Source of the DNA: Helianthus annuus
Lineage: Eukaryota > Streptophyta > Magnoliopsida > Asterales > Asteraceae
Direction: 5' to 3'
Assembly: GCF_002127325.2 (NCBI RefSeq)
Contig: NC_035433.2
Span: forward strand, 89,583,350 to 89,647,349
DNA: 64,000 nucleotides
In this document: one piece after another, positions 1 to 12,084 of the stretch
Numbering within the stretch: position 1 is the stretch's first letter
Layout of the letters: every line of letters starts with the position of its first letter
The notes under the pieces: model-generated
Database searches by the model: none
Told to the model about the DNA's origin: nothing
What the model saw: only the letters and a program-made list of their open reading frames with translations
Position numbers and translations under genes: made by a program

Positions 1-510
1 ATTTTCTTGTGATAAACGTCTGAATTTAATCAATAAAATAATCTATCAAGTTTCATAGCGGATCATCATTAGACAGAAATAACTAATTTTCTAACTTTGA
101 AAACTTACGTTTAAGAAATAGAATAATTCAAATAACTTGGACCTCAAACCAAGTACTTATGACAATTTCTAAACCGGTGTGGGAAAGCAATACATAAATG
201 AAAACAAATACGTAAACCAAAACATTTAGAATACCATTTAAAAATCCCCTAACCTTTAAAAGAAAAAAACTGCCGAAATTATCATCTTAAAAAAATGTTT
301 GCATTAAGATAATTATTTCTGTTACTTCAAAAGTAGAATAATTTAATTCTAACAAAATTTATTAAACCGATTGAGAGAATTGACACGAAACAAGACAGAT
401 TCAACGACAAGTATAGATCAAAGATTGAATCAAATACTGAATACAGGTACTCACAGATACAAACTATACGTATAACCCGGAATCGAAATCCAAATTGAGA
501 CTCATACTGG
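1..510. other. No gene seen; flank of solo LTR
   Basis: AT-rich sequence with no convincing open reading frame or recognisable element. It resumes after the solo LTR at 3081, so the two stretches were once contiguous. Confidence 0.5.
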
Positions 511-515
511 GACGA

Positions 516-3075
516 TGTCACACCCCCAAAATACCACTTAGGGAGTGTCCCTGATAGGCGTGTGACGTACCAGCCATGAGCCACTAATTACATAAAACCC
601 ATACATGTTTTTAAAATAAAGTTCTCGATTAATAATAAAACACCATCCAAGTTCAAAAGAAAACCAAAGTATTCACCGGAAGCAAAACCAAACGAAGTTA
701 AATAGTTTAAACCCAATATAAAGTATCAACAAATCAGAACACGAAACCCTCCAATCGACCCATGAGACTCCAGCTACTCCAGACAGCAAGTTCCAATGCA
801 AACAGCTAACGACCTACAAGCATGCAAACAAGTGTGTCAGACAACGCTGGTGAGTTCAAAGTTTTGTTACCGTGTGAGTTTACTAGATACATGGATAAAA
901 CAGTTTAACAATTTGATTTGATGTTGTTATTAACTCGATTACCGAAATGGCTACAAGATGTGTTTGCCCAACCCCAATGTCTCTATCAAAATATTGGTCA
1001 TGCTTTAAGGAAATTAGTTCACGCCCGACCTCCCTGAGACGGGGTGAGGGTGCCAAACCTAATAGCGCTATCAACTAATAACCTCGTTGCCTTCCCGGCA
1101 ACTGTCGGTAGATGTAAGGGGTCTTATATGATAGAAACTGAGTAATAACCAACATCCCAATAACCTGCATTCCCCCTGGAACGTTACCCAATATCCCTAC
1201 CCGGGATGCATGCTTGGAAAAGAGCAGTGAACTCACCTTGGGTTTGCTCGGTAAGATTAGTTACTCAACCACACTCAGTTATTCAAAGCCTAAAAGGTTC
1301 ATATATATGTATATAACAGTCAGTTCGCATCCATGTGGATCATATTGTCACACCAGAAATCATGATAAAACATGTACATGGTATCCTTAGTTTATCTATC
1401 GCTCATCAGTTAAACACACCGTATAATCATACACACACTATTAATACACGTATTCTTACGGCCCAAACTCCCTATCTGAGAGATGCGGCCCAACAAATGT
1501 TCGGCCCATACCAAACTTATCAGCCCACACTTATCATTCAGTCAAACCAACATATATTTTAAATAAAGTGATCCAGTATTACTTAGAATAAATTCGGCCC
1601 AAATAACAATTCCACCTACCAATTTATGTAATCGATTTAATATATCTCGGCCCACTTAATGTATATATATATGTTACTGTGATTGATTTTGTTGTTTAGT
1701 AACTATTAAACTAATACTCAAGCCCAATGTTCCCATAATTAATAAACAATTCCCCACATTCAAGTAATTCAATGTCATACTACCAAACACACGAACAACA
1801 CTAACAAACAGTTATCACATGCTTCAAACCCAACTATTAATATGTACGACCCAAAGATAAAACATGTATGTAACACAATGAGTATCACATCTAAAACGTT
1901 CAATGTTCAGTCAAACTTTATCATGTACGCCCAAGACCAATCAACTAAACTAAGGGGATGTGTGTGTGTTCAGTAAGCATGTGCGGCCCACCATTCCCAT
2001 CCAAGGTTCAATTCAATCAACCCAGCCGCCCATGTGCTTTCTGTTCGGCCCAATAGCAATACCCCAATGCAATTAATGAACTTTGGTAATTGCGTGACAT
2101 CTCAGCCCACCATTACTTGATTCATGAATATTTTGACTTAAATCAACAATGCATGTGCACCTGACAATGGGCCGAAAGGAGTTTGATATCCAGTTTAAAG
2201 GTCCAATAGTGTAATAGCTAGGTGTGAGTTTGTCAGGCAATTGCATGTACAATAAGTTCAATTACTATTTATGAGTTTGATAATTTATTCAGTCATCATT
2301 AACCATCACGTTACATCGATTAGTTTGCTAATTACACATCATCATACAAAGCCTCACAACATCTTATACTACAATGATCTATCGAACAGTTTCATATATC
2401 GATCAAGGACCCTACTACCTGATCTATAACTTAATCCATCACACATAAGCAACCTATATCACCAACTCTTAGTTCGATTATATCAACTAAGCACGCACTC
2501 GGATCAATTTATAAACAACACTAAACAGGTTCTGATCATGCAGATTACTAGTGCGTATCACGATTATTTTCGCATGCAATCAAACATCCAGACAACTATG
2601 TTAATCCAAGTTACCAAAACAATCAACTCACACAAGAGATTTAGTATACTAACCAAGATGTTCGACTAAACAAGTTGATGTCCTCAGACTACAAGATCGC
2701 TTCGAGAGGGGGGGAGGGGATTTCTTCAGTCGTGCATGATCTAGGGGAAAGGCTGTAGGGTTTATTATTTAAGTTTGTGCCCCACAAAAACTAATGTGAT
2801 ACCAATACGAATTGTAGTGTGATACGAATTAAAGTGTTGTGGCTGTTGGACTTCTCAACCGATCTGGGCCTATGATCACTGACTTGGGCTTTAGTCAATA
2901 AATAGATATTAATGGGTTGGCGGGTTTCATAAAATTGAGGTGCGGCCCAATTAAAACGGCTATTATAATACGAACACGAGGACATAGCCCAATGCAGGGA
3001 ACATATGAAAGAGAAATACGAGAAACAAGATAACGTGACGAAGAGATACTGACCTTGAAAGTTAGGGTTGTCACA
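516..3075 (-). mobile_element. Solo LTR, Ty3/gypsy chromovirus-type
   Basis: Begins TGTCACACCCCCAAAATACC and ends GGGTTGTCACA, giving the same TGTCACA...TGTCACA termini as the LTRs of the complete element at 33.5-42.9 kb. A perfect 5-bp duplication, GACGA, flanks it (511-515 and 3076-3080). No internal coding region, primer site or second LTR is present, so it is best read as a solo LTR left by recombination between two LTRs. About 2.56 kb, comparable with the 2.27 and 2.72 kb LTRs of its relatives here. Orientation is assigned by analogy with those. Short reading frames inside it are not gene-like. Confidence 0.85.
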
Positions 3076-3080
3076 GACGA

Positions 3081-4482
3081 AACTAAAACAGAAACTCAGT
3101 CAAAACAGACATAACTAATACAGATCATAATCGGATAGTGAACGTAATTAGAATCATGATTAACTCGATATCGGAAACATGACCAGATGCGAACAAAACA
3201 TATCAGACATATCAGAAAAGGTACTGAACATAATCGGAAGCATAACCTGATACATAATCGGGAGTATAATCAAACGCGTACAAAACTTATCAGACATATC
3301 AGAACAAACTTATAGAAAACATATTCACATACAGAAAACATATACTAACTTACACGACAGATGTATATCAACAGAACAAATCGTGTAAAACAGAAGCACC
3401 CAGAGCTACAAACAAACAGAATGGTACACAGGTAGCTACTCTATGTACCTATGAGACGGTGAGTGTGGCGTATACCCATTATTCCATCTCCAGACAACAG
3501 ACTCAAACTCAGAGCTAAGATCGATCTATAGCCTCTAGGGGCCAAGGTGCTACACAAGCACGAGCTAGAGACACCGTGAACTTTTATTACGCACTGTCAC
3601 GATAAGTGCCATGCTGTTGACGCCCAAACGGCAAGCCAGACATGCTCGGGTGACAGAGTACAAATACTAAGGCCTTGTAAATAATCTAAAGGCAACTAAA
3701 ATAAAACTAACGGGAACATGCGACCATGATTACAAGTCTGAGATATGGCATGCTACAACATAATAATAATCAAACCAGACGATACCAGAGATAACGGACA
3801 ATTTCCAAAACACTAAAAAGTATCAAAATAACATAATAAGGAATTATTGAAGACTGACCATGATGACAAAAATCCATACTACAAAGTAACGGATACAATT
3901 TTATATTTATACTATGATGAAAATGAAACAGAATCCGTACCTTAGTTTAACCATGCAAAGCAAGGGCAAAACAGATCAAGTAGTCCATAACGAACGAACA
4001 TGAGAGCCTATAATTTATTTTAGATGAGTCAAATTTATGAGTTTTCGGTACAGTTACCGTATTTATTAGACATTATTGTTCCAGCGACGAAAACTATTAG
4101 GATTATAATATAATTATTATATTAATAGTTGTGTTAGATTTTAATATAATTTTATTATACTAAAAGTTGTGCTATTCTACACTTAGTAGCTTGATTCCAA
4201 AAATAATGTGAACGGTTATTAACATCATAAATTATTTTAAACGATTAGTTTCTAAACATCTCAATACAATCCATCTATATTTAGAAAAATTTTTCACTGT
4301 CGGAGCTCGTAAAAATGGGTATAGTTCCCATATGTTCTATATAATAAAAGGCTTCAAGATATTAGAATTTCAATAGCTAGTCATCTCATTATATTAAGTT
4401 GTTTGGAGAAGTGTAGGCCTAAGGCTAGGTACTTATATTAGAGTTACGGCAGAAAAACTCCACGAGAACAACAAAACTGTGG
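3081..4482. other. No gene seen; old repetitive sequence
   Basis: 1.4 kb without a supported gene. Around 3190-3310 the words AACATATCAGACATATCAG and ATAATCGG recur in a diverged duplication. The stretch 3470-3660 is more GC-rich and resembles eroded LTR sequence, but I could not assign it. From 4020 on it is very AT-rich. Confidence 0.4.
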
Positions 4483-4490
4483 ATTGTGTG

Positions 4491-4979
4491 TAGGGGTGTA
4501 AACGAGCTCGACTAGGCTCGAGCTCGGCTCGTTTGGTTTTTATGAAGCTCGAGCTCAAGCTCGGCTCGGTTCGAGCCTACTTCTTTGAGCTCGAGCTTGG
4601 CTCGCGAGTAACACCCAAAGCTCGAGCTCGGCTCGAACTATTTTGAGAACAACCTTAAACGAGCTAAAAGCTCGGCTCGAGCTCACTTCAACATCGCTTA
4701 AACGAGCCAAAGCTCGGCTCGAGCTCGGCTCATCAATGTTATCATCATTATTAATATATTATATATATTATATATAAAAAAAAATTAAAATTTTGTATGA
4801 GCTCGTTTAGGCTCGCGAGCCTAAACAAGCTTTGTATTTTAGGCTCGAGCTCGATAACAAAACGAGCTCTATTTCAGGCTCGGGCTTGGGCTCGGGCTCG
4901 TTAAGGCTCGGCTCATTCGGGCTTTTAACCGAGCCGATCACGAGTAGCTCTCGAGCCTCTAGGCTTGTTTACACCCCTA
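4491..4979. mobile_element. hAT-type miniature element (GAGCTCGGCTCG-rich)
   Basis: Terminal inverted repeats TAGGGGTGTAAACGAG and its complement at the right end (...CTTGTTTACACCCCTA), flanked by a perfect 8-bp duplication ATTGTGTG at 4483-4490 and 4980-4987. An 8-bp duplication with a TAGGG-type terminus fits the hAT superfamily. The 489-bp body is made almost wholly of GAGCTCGGCTCG-like words in both orientations, so a single strand can fold extensively. Non-coding, hence non-autonomous. Confidence 0.9.
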
Positions 4980-4987
4980 ATTGTGTG

Positions 4988-5600
4988 TGCTGGTTTTAAA
5001 AGGCTTATAACATGACCGGACCAGAAACCGATCCCGAACAAACAAAATAATTTTACCTGCTTATCTTCTCTAACGAAATCGAATCCCATATCAATGAAAT
5101 GAAAAATGAAAATAAAAAGAAAAAAAGAAAATCAAGCGAGCAATACTTTATTATGTATAGAAATTATTATTGTGTTCGTATTCTTCACAATTCAATTTTA
5201 GCAATTTAAACCCTCGTCGCCGGAACAAATCAAAAATCACGGTAGCTATAACAAAATAAAGAATACAATTGTTACCTCCAGAGTCGAACATAAACTATTC
5301 AGAGATTATGGCAGCGGCCGATGGTTTATGGCGGAGTGCGCGATGGTAGCGGCGGTAACCAGTAACCGGAAAGATGACAGGCAACTGTCAATTGGTTTCG
5401 TGGCGAATATGGCGACACGGTTGTGTATGGTGGTACGATGACTTGTGCGCGACAGCGAATATCACACGGATGGAGGGGATGAAAGAGGGCCGTAGGGTTG
5501 AAAGTGATAAAGCTAACGAGATTTACAAATCTTTGGCCGGTGGTTAAAGTTTTGAAATGGTTTCCAAATTAAGCGTGAACAAAAACGTATGAGTTAACAA
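4988..5600. other. No gene seen; GC-richer stretch
   Basis: No supported coding region. 5290-5480 is clearly more GC-rich than its surroundings (GCGGCGGTAACCAG, GGCGACACGG) and could be an eroded piece of a host gene or a captured fragment. Frames are short and interrupted. Confidence 0.35.
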
Positions 5601-5644
5601 AATTGAAAGATCTAATTATAGTTATAATCTTTCTTTATAGTTGT

Positions 5645-7334
5645 AATCTTTCTTGTGGCTTTAATACTATTGGGTTAAAGGATGTCTTGTTTCGGGGACG
5701 GGCTCGGTTTTGGTCAACGGTTCTCCAACGGAGGAATTCAAGTTTAAAAGAGGGCTTAGACAGGGGGACCCCATCTCCCCTTTTCTCTTTATTTTAGCTA
5801 TGGAAATTATCAACTTGTTTATGAACAGGATTACGGGGGCCGGCCTCTACCATGGGTTTAACCTTCCAAATGGTGGTCCAACTCTTTCCCACTTATGTTA
5901 TGCGGATGATGTCCTTTTCATTGGCCGTTGGTCGGATAGTAATGCGGTTACTTTAAGTCATCTCCTTCGGTGGTTAAATTTGGTAACGGGGCTTAAAGTG
6001 AATTTTCAGAAAAGCAAGCTCTTCGGGTTTGGAGTCAATGAAGGTGAGAAGATGCGTTTGGCAAATATTCTGAATTGTGAAGTCGGTAAGCTTCCTTTTA
6101 CCTATATCGGAATCCCCATAGGGTTAATATGAAGAGAGCTAAATATTGGGATCCGGTGGTAGAAAAATTTATGGCTAAATTATCCAAATGGAAGGCCAAG
6201 TATCTATCTTTCGCTGGAAGAGTTACCTTAGCCAAATCGGTTTTAGGTAGTTTACCGTCTTATTATCTTTCTCTTTTTTCTGCTCCGAAGAGTGTGCTCA
6301 ATAAGCTTGAGAAGATCCGCAGAGACTTTGTTTGGGGATTCTCTGATTCGATTAAGAAACTTAGATGGGTCCGTTGGGAAGGTCTTTTAAATTCAAAAAA
6401 AAAAGGTGGGTTAGGTGTGGGGAGCATTAAAGATTTTAATTTGGCTATGTTAACTAAGTGGTGGTGGAGATATAACTCGAACCCGGATCATCTATGGGCC
6501 AAAGTAATTTTGTCAATTCATAATAATAATTCTAATATTTTAATTCCCTTGAAGAAGACGATCCCTCGTGTGTGGAATGACATCGGCAAAATGGATTCGG
6601 CATATTTTAATTCCCTTGAGGAGAACGGGGCGTGGAAATGGCGATCTTCAGTTGAGGAGAGTTTCTCGGTCAAGCAGTTGTGTCTTGACCTGGAAAACGT
6701 TCGGCAGCCCACCCCGGTGGTTGACCCGAATTTAGTTTGGAACAGCTGGGCCCCGGCTAAAGGTAACATTCTGCTTTGGCGGGCTCTTCTCGGTCGAGTT
6801 GCTTCCAAGGAAGTAGGGGGGTGGCCGTTCACGATGTGGGCTGCCCTAGGTGCGAGCTGGAGGTTGAAAGTCCTAATCATATTTTTCTTAATTGCTTGTG
6901 GGCTAAAAGTATTTGGTGGAATGTCCTGGCTTGGCTTCGTATTCGTTTCCCGCTAAATTGTGAGACGCTTTTGGAGTTAGTCAGATTTGTTAAAGATTGC
7001 CCAGGGAGCAGAGTTTGGAAGAGGCTAGTTTCTACGGTTGTTATCGCTACGGTTTGGAGAATTTGGAGTGCGAGAAACGCCAAAGTCTTTGAAGATAGTT
7101 TCATCCCTATTATGAAGACGGTGGAGCTCATCAAGGAAGATTCTTTTCTTTGGGTTAGTATTCGCTCAAATTTAAAGAAGCCGAAATGGGAGAATTGGGT
7201 TTCGTTTGATGTAGTCGACTTGATGTAGTTGTCGTCTGTCTCGTTTTTTCTTTTTCCTTTCTTTCGTTTTGTTGTTCTCCCAGTTGCTGGCTCTTTATAT
7301 TTATATATAAAGTGATTTGCCGTTCAAAAAAAAG
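5645..7334 (+). pseudogene. 5'-truncated L1-type LINE, reverse transcriptase to zf-RVT region
   Basis: Broken remains of a LINE ORF2 in three pieces. 5710-6132 carries the RT core with RQGDPISPFLF and the catalytic YADD in HLCYADDVLFIG. 6129-6956 carries the RT thumb/connection region (PFTYIGIPIG, GRVTLAKSVL) and runs into the zf-RVT domain (WNSWAPAKGNILLWRALLGR). 6776-7228 completes the zf-RVT part and C-terminus (RIWSARNAKVFED). Frame changes occur near 5705, 6130 and 6800, so it is inactive. The endonuclease and the N-terminal RT are missing, as expected of abortive reverse transcription. It ends in a short A run at 7327-7334. I could not find a target duplication. Confidence 0.85.
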
Positions 7335-7527
7335 TACTATATTTTTTTCTTGAACCGCAATTTAAGGAACGTGCTTTCTCAAAAATATTAAACAATATAA
7401 TTCAATGCACATTAAACTTGGAAAAGATAAATTTGTTTTATCACATTAATTAGATTGTCACTTTTAAATAATAATTGAATTTGTAATCATTTACTATGCC
7501 ATTTTACTAACTTTTTAGAATGTTACA
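7335..7527. other. No gene seen
   Basis: Short AT-rich spacer between the LINE and the duplicated block; nothing recognised. Confidence 0.4.
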
Positions 7528-7843
7528 GGTCACATGGTCCAAACTTTCTAAAAAGTATAAGAATGTGGTATACAAAACCTAGTTTTATATATATATTTTT
7601 TAACACATCTAAAACTCACAGTCCATAAAAACTTCAAACACACTATAATCAACATTAAACAACAGCAGAGCCTTATTATCCAAAAAACACTCACAAATAA
7701 CAGAATAAAGATTACTAAAAGATCATATTCAAACTCTAGCAACCTATAAATTATTTAAATCTAAAAGTTCACATCACTTCTTACACTATTTATACAAAAC
7801 ACACCTTATAACTTAACCTCTCGCGCGCGCACACACACACATA

Positions 7844-8236
7844 TAGGATGAGTTAAAATGAGAACCACATTGAGTTGTGAGAACCGTGAGAACTAGGACA
7901 TCCAAAAAGTTTTTCCAATTTTTTTTGCCCTAAAGTCATAAAAAATTCACTTGTTTAAGCAAAAAAAAAAAAAATAAATAAAAAAATGCCGCATACCCAC
8001 ATTTACATGAGGCGTAAAAAATATTTATTTCCGTACAAAATTTACACCAGCACGTAAAAAAACCTTGCATCAGTCAAAACTACCAACCCGACAATTTTTT
8101 TTTAATTTTTTTACAGATGTGTTTATAATATTTCCAACTACGTTTATGCTAAAAAATTTTGGCCCAACTCGCGTGGGAAGAAAAAGTTCTCACGGTTCTC
8201 ACAACTCCTGGTGGTTCTCATTTGAACCGAGCCCTA
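7844..8236. mobile_element. TA-bounded foldback element, type 1 (copy A)
   Basis: Ends read TAGGATGAGTTAAAATGAG at the left and CTCATTTGAACCGAGCCCTA at the right. They continue as an imperfect inverted repeat of about 45 bp (GAGAACC, GTGAGAACCGTGAGAAC and complements). AT repeats lie on the right, an AC/AT repeat on the left. Non-coding. Close relatives lie at 58145-58529 and 63634-64000. Confidence 0.75.
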
Positions 8237-8256
8237 TATATATGTGTATATATATA

Positions 8257-8320
<64 letters not shown>
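8235..8320. repeat. (TA)n microsatellite between two elements
   Basis: Uninterrupted TA run from about 8261 with a short TATGTG/ATGCA interruption before it. It directly joins the right end of the type 1 element to the left end of the next. Confidence 0.95.
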
Positions 8321-8321
<1 letters not shown>

Positions 8322-8522
8322 GGTGTGGTTCTAGAGTGAACACTATTGTATTTGTGGATGAGTGAACAAATCCTGTCCATTGATTTACATCATCAAATCA
8401 TAAAATACACCATATCATCAAATCCTACCCTGGACATTGATTTACATTTGTGTATTGATAATCAAGGGTTATGATTAGTACACTAGTGTTCACAATCAAT
8501 GGGTTGTTCACAAATGAACCTA

Positions 8523-8526
<4 letters not shown>
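8321..8526. mobile_element. TA-bounded element, type 2 (copy A)
   Basis: About 206 bp starting CGGTGTGGTTCTAGAGTGAA and ending GTTCACAAATGAACCTAACC, with TA tracts on both sides. The ends are partly complementary (GGTTC...GAACC, GTGAACA...TGTTCAC). A second copy is at 58570-58768. Non-coding. Confidence 0.7.
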
Positions 8527-8611
<85 letters not shown>

Positions 8612-8632
8612 ATGTGTGTGTGCATGTATATA
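8527..8632. repeat. (TA)n(TG)n compound microsatellite
   Basis: About 68 bp of TA followed by TG-rich repeats. In the second copy of this block the equivalent tract is interrupted by about 2.7 kb of inserted elements. Confidence 0.95.
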
Positions 8633-8914
8633 TACTTTATTATAAATAAAAAACTTTGAGGATACATGTCACTCTCTCTGATATCTCCTCACTATTGTTA
8701 TCTCACCACTCTCGCATATTTAATAATAATATTAAATAATATTTTTTTTTTCATTTCTCTCTCATATTAAATAATAATTCTCTCGTATTAAAAGAATATA
8801 TGTTTAGATATTTAATATGAATTTAATTATAATAGTAATTATATTATAGCTAAATTAATTTAATATGAAATTAATTATAGATAATTTCTGATGTTGGCAC
8901 TATGAGTATCCAAA

Positions 8915-9800
8915 AAGTTCGTGACTCGGAGCTTGTTTGGATTTAGATCGAAAAAAGCTCGCTTGATATGGCTCATTTTGAAACTAAGCAAAGCCGGCTC
9001 AACTCAGTTAGAAAGCGAGCCTAACTCGGCTCGGCTCGTAACGAACCAGATTGGCTCGCTCGATAGCTCGGCTCGTATGAGCACGGATTAATTTACTTTT
9101 AATATATTTTATTTTTATATACATATAATATATTGCAAAAAAATTGATTACTATTTGTATGTATTTATGAGTGCAATTTGGTATCTACAAGATATTTAGG
9201 GGGTTGATACCGCTAAAAAACTTATATTGTATTTAGTTGAAATTTGAAACATGTTTTGTGTTTGGGTGAACATGATTTTGGCTTATAATGTATTAGATTT
9301 ACTTATTTTGAAGAATTAGATTAATTTCATATACACCCTTACAAACTTAAAAATTTTCATACATACTCAACCAAAACTAAAAATATCATATATGCCCTTA
9401 CAAAATAGTTAAAATATTAAATACACCAAATTCATTAATAACAACCTAATAAATAATAATGTTACCCTTATTTTTTCAACTTCAAGTTTTCATATATGAC
9501 CATATTTTAACTTCATATTCTTATATAACATATTTTAAGCTTAAATTCATTTTTACCCACTTTTATTATTATTATTTTTTTCATAAACAACAGTATTCTT
9601 CATGTATAATATTTAAGCTAAGTAAATTAAGCTAGAAATGAGTAAATATAGTATTTGAAGTTAAACGTCATATATGAGATCTCAAAGCTTTAGAAAATAA
9701 GGGTAAAATTGTCATTTATTAAATTGTTTTAATGAATCGGGTGTATATGATATTTCAACTACTCTGTAAGGGTATATAGGATATTTATAATTTTGTAAGG

Positions 9801-9834
<34 letters not shown>

Positions 9835-10115
9835 GATATTTTACAAGTTTCTAGATGTATATATGAAATTGTCCCTATTTTGGATATATTGTTTTAACTT
9901 GTTGAATAATATTTTAGACTATTGAATTTTGAAAGCCATGTATTAAACTTTCTTTTTAAATTCGAACAAAACCAAGTCGAGCCGAGCCTGCTCGGTTAAA
10001 AACCAAACCGAGCTTGAGCTTAGATATTCAGCTCGGTTTCAAATCTGAGTTGGCCCGGTTTATAATTGAACCGAGCCCGAGATTTCCTCGACTCGACTTG
10101 TGAGCACCCCTAGAC
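8915..10115. mobile_element. hAT-like GGCTCG-rich element with inner foldback
   Basis: Left part (8920-9095) and right part (9965-10112) consist of GGCTCG/GAGCCGAGC words. The right end reads TTGTGAGCACCCCTA, complementary in style to the left TAGGAATGTCC seen in copy B at 61771. This resembles the hAT termini at 4491, but I could not match 8-bp target duplications, so the boundaries are provisional. A separate inverted-repeat element occupies 9325-9872. Confidence 0.5.
9325..9872. mobile_element. Inverted-repeat miniature element (copy A)
   Basis: Left arm has TTCATATACACCCTTACAAA followed by ATATGCCCTTACAAAATAG and TACACCAAATTCATT. The right arm has the complements in reverse order (AATGAATCGGGTGTATATGA, CTGTAAGGGTATAT, TTTGTAAGGGTG, TATATATGAAATTG). 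This is a typical MITE-like foldback with arms of about 110 bp. Copy B is at about 62191-62726. Inner GT/TA repeats lie near 9799-9834. Confidence 0.7.
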
Positions 10116-10150
10116 GTTGCTTATCATTCTTTTAAATAAACTTTATTATA

Positions 10151-10996
10151 TCTAGGGTTGTTCACGAGTCGAGTCGAGCCGAGCGGACCTTTGCTTGTGC
10201 TTCACTCGTTTACAAACCGAACCGAGCTGAGTGGCTCATTTAAAACAAAGCCTCAAATCAATCGAACATTTTCGATCAATAAATATTCCGAGTGAGCGTC
10301 GAGCGATTCGGACAACCACGTCTCCCGATTTAAATTTGCTGAGAGAGATAGTGACAATGTTTGGTCTTAAGTTTTTATGTCTTTAAAAACATGCACATTT
10401 CATGGTATAATATTTTTTTATGAATAACTATGTTTTGGCCGCCGAGGTGATGATCATATTGCACGAACAATTACGTTGAGAGAAGGAGATGATCGACTTA
10501 GGGTAATTACATCAAACATTGAGGTGATGAGCAACCTATCGTTTATCGGTTTAGGGTTTAACTTTTAGATTTGATATTAATTTTTTTACAAGTGTGGTTG
10601 GGCTAGTACATATAGATATAGTTGTAAATTTGTATATAGAGGATCAAAATCTAATAGAGTGGTATATAAAAAACTATATATGTAATTTATATTTAAGTAT
10701 ATATGTGTGTGTATATATATGTGTGTGCGTGTGTATATATATGTATAATTTATATTTGTGTATATATATGTGTGTATATACATGTTTATATATGTGTGTT
10801 TATATGTATATGTATATATATATATACTAATTAAAAATAATAATTTGAGCCAAACCAAGCCGAGCGGACCTTTGCTCATTTTGGCTTGTTTACAAGCCGA
10901 ACCAAGCAGAGCGGCTCGTTTACAATCGAGCGTCAAATCAAACAAGTATTTTCTAAGCAATTTTTGAACGAGCGGCGAGCGATTTGAACAACCCTA
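10151..10996. mobile_element. hAT-like TAGGGTTGTT element(s), GAGCGGACC-rich
   Basis: Starts TAGGGTTGTTCACGAGTCGA at 10154 and ends GATTTGAACAACCCTA at 10996, complementary termini of the kind seen at 11882. Both ends contain GCCGAGCGGACCTTTGC and GAGCGGCTC words. The middle holds unrelated AT-rich sequence and TG/TA repeats (10690-10825). Target duplications do not match by eye (ATTATATC versus GTATTTTA), so this may be two adjacent elements or a rearranged one. Confidence 0.5.
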
Positions 10997-11741
10997 GTAT
11001 TTTATATTGTTATTATATTTTCACGAACTCCGCTATTTTAGAAGACTACATTAATTAATTTAATTAATTGTTTCAAATTTGTTTACAGCGTTTTGAATTC
11101 AAATTTTTGTTTTTTATCGATTAAATTGTTCAGATCATATTTTTGTGAATTCTAGAAACTGACCATTTAGGATTCAATTAAGTAATTATTCAATAATATT
11201 TGATGTGATTTGTTGAATCTCATTGTATTTTTTGTTATATCATTACAGTCGAAAATATTCATGTAATTATCTTTTTTTTAGATTTTAATTTATATCATGG
11301 CTTATTTTAGCTTTTTTTATATGTTTATATATATGTTATGTAGATGTGGCAACTTCAATCTATTTTCTTATGAACAGATCGATATAGGTTATATTTTATC
11401 TGTAGGGTCAAACGGTTAAAATTTAAATAAAAGTAGTCTAAAATGAGAAGGCATATGGGTTGAAAGTCACACTAAATTTAAATTTAATGCAAATAATTAT
11501 AGTTAGATTGTTATATTATAATCAAAATAATTACATTTTTACACATATTTGACACTAAACTATACCTAATAAATTAGTAATTGGTTATGCTACGTGTCAC
11601 AATTTCGTGTGCCCAAAATTCTTGCAAACATATGAAAATTTTCTCGCTTATTTTCTATGAGCACAAGTTATACACAATAAATAAGTAAAACAACGAAATT
11701 CTTACTGCTTATTATTTCTCAACTATTTATTATTTTCTTTT
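10997..11741. other. No gene seen; AT-rich spacer
   Basis: About 745 bp of AT-rich sequence with no open frame or recognisable repeat structure. Confidence 0.4.
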
Positions 11742-11802
11742 TGAGTAAAACGCCAAAATCGTCCTTAGAGGTTTGAGCACTTTTACTTGTTACATCCAAA
11801 AT

Positions 11803-11838
<36 letters not shown>

Positions 11839-12038
11839 TGGACTCCTAAGGTTTCATTTTTATTGTCATTTCTATTCAAATTAGGGTTGTTTAAACTGCT
11901 CGACGATCGCTCGAAAAATGTTTGTTCGATTCCCGCTTAGTTTGTAAATGAGCCGCTCGGATCGGTTCGATTCAAATTCAATCAAGCATGAGCAAAACTC
12001 CGCTCGCTCATCGATCGCTCGATTTTGCTCGAATTATT

Positions 12039-12044
<6 letters not shown>

Positions 12045-12080
<36 letters not shown>
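12045..12080. repeat. (TA)n tract
   Basis: TA run inside the hAT-type element, directly abutting the TA-bounded element that follows. Confidence 0.9.

Positions 12081-12084
<4 letters not shown>

Larger units (their letters stand above)
7528..10790. repeat. Duplicated compound block, copy A
   Basis: The same ordered sequence recurs at 57808-63633, beginning GGTCACATGGTCC and ending in the microsatellite after ATTTATATTTAAGTATATATG. Shared parts in order: a leader (7528-7843), a foldback at 7844-8236, a TA tract, a second element at 8321-8526, a TA/TG tract, GGCTCG-rich hAT-like sequence, and an inverted-repeat element at 9325-9872. It is about 3.26 kb here. The other copy is 2.7 kb longer because three more elements sit inside its TA tract. 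There is no coding sequence, so this is probably a duplicated part of a larger non-autonomous transposon or an old segmental duplication. Confidence 0.8.

Noticed and set aside
8425..8667. Open frames of Tyr/Ile repeats over microsatellites
   Set aside because: They are translations of (TA)n and (TG)n; no codon bias, start context or conserved residues. The same applies at 10586-10967 and 56802-57068.
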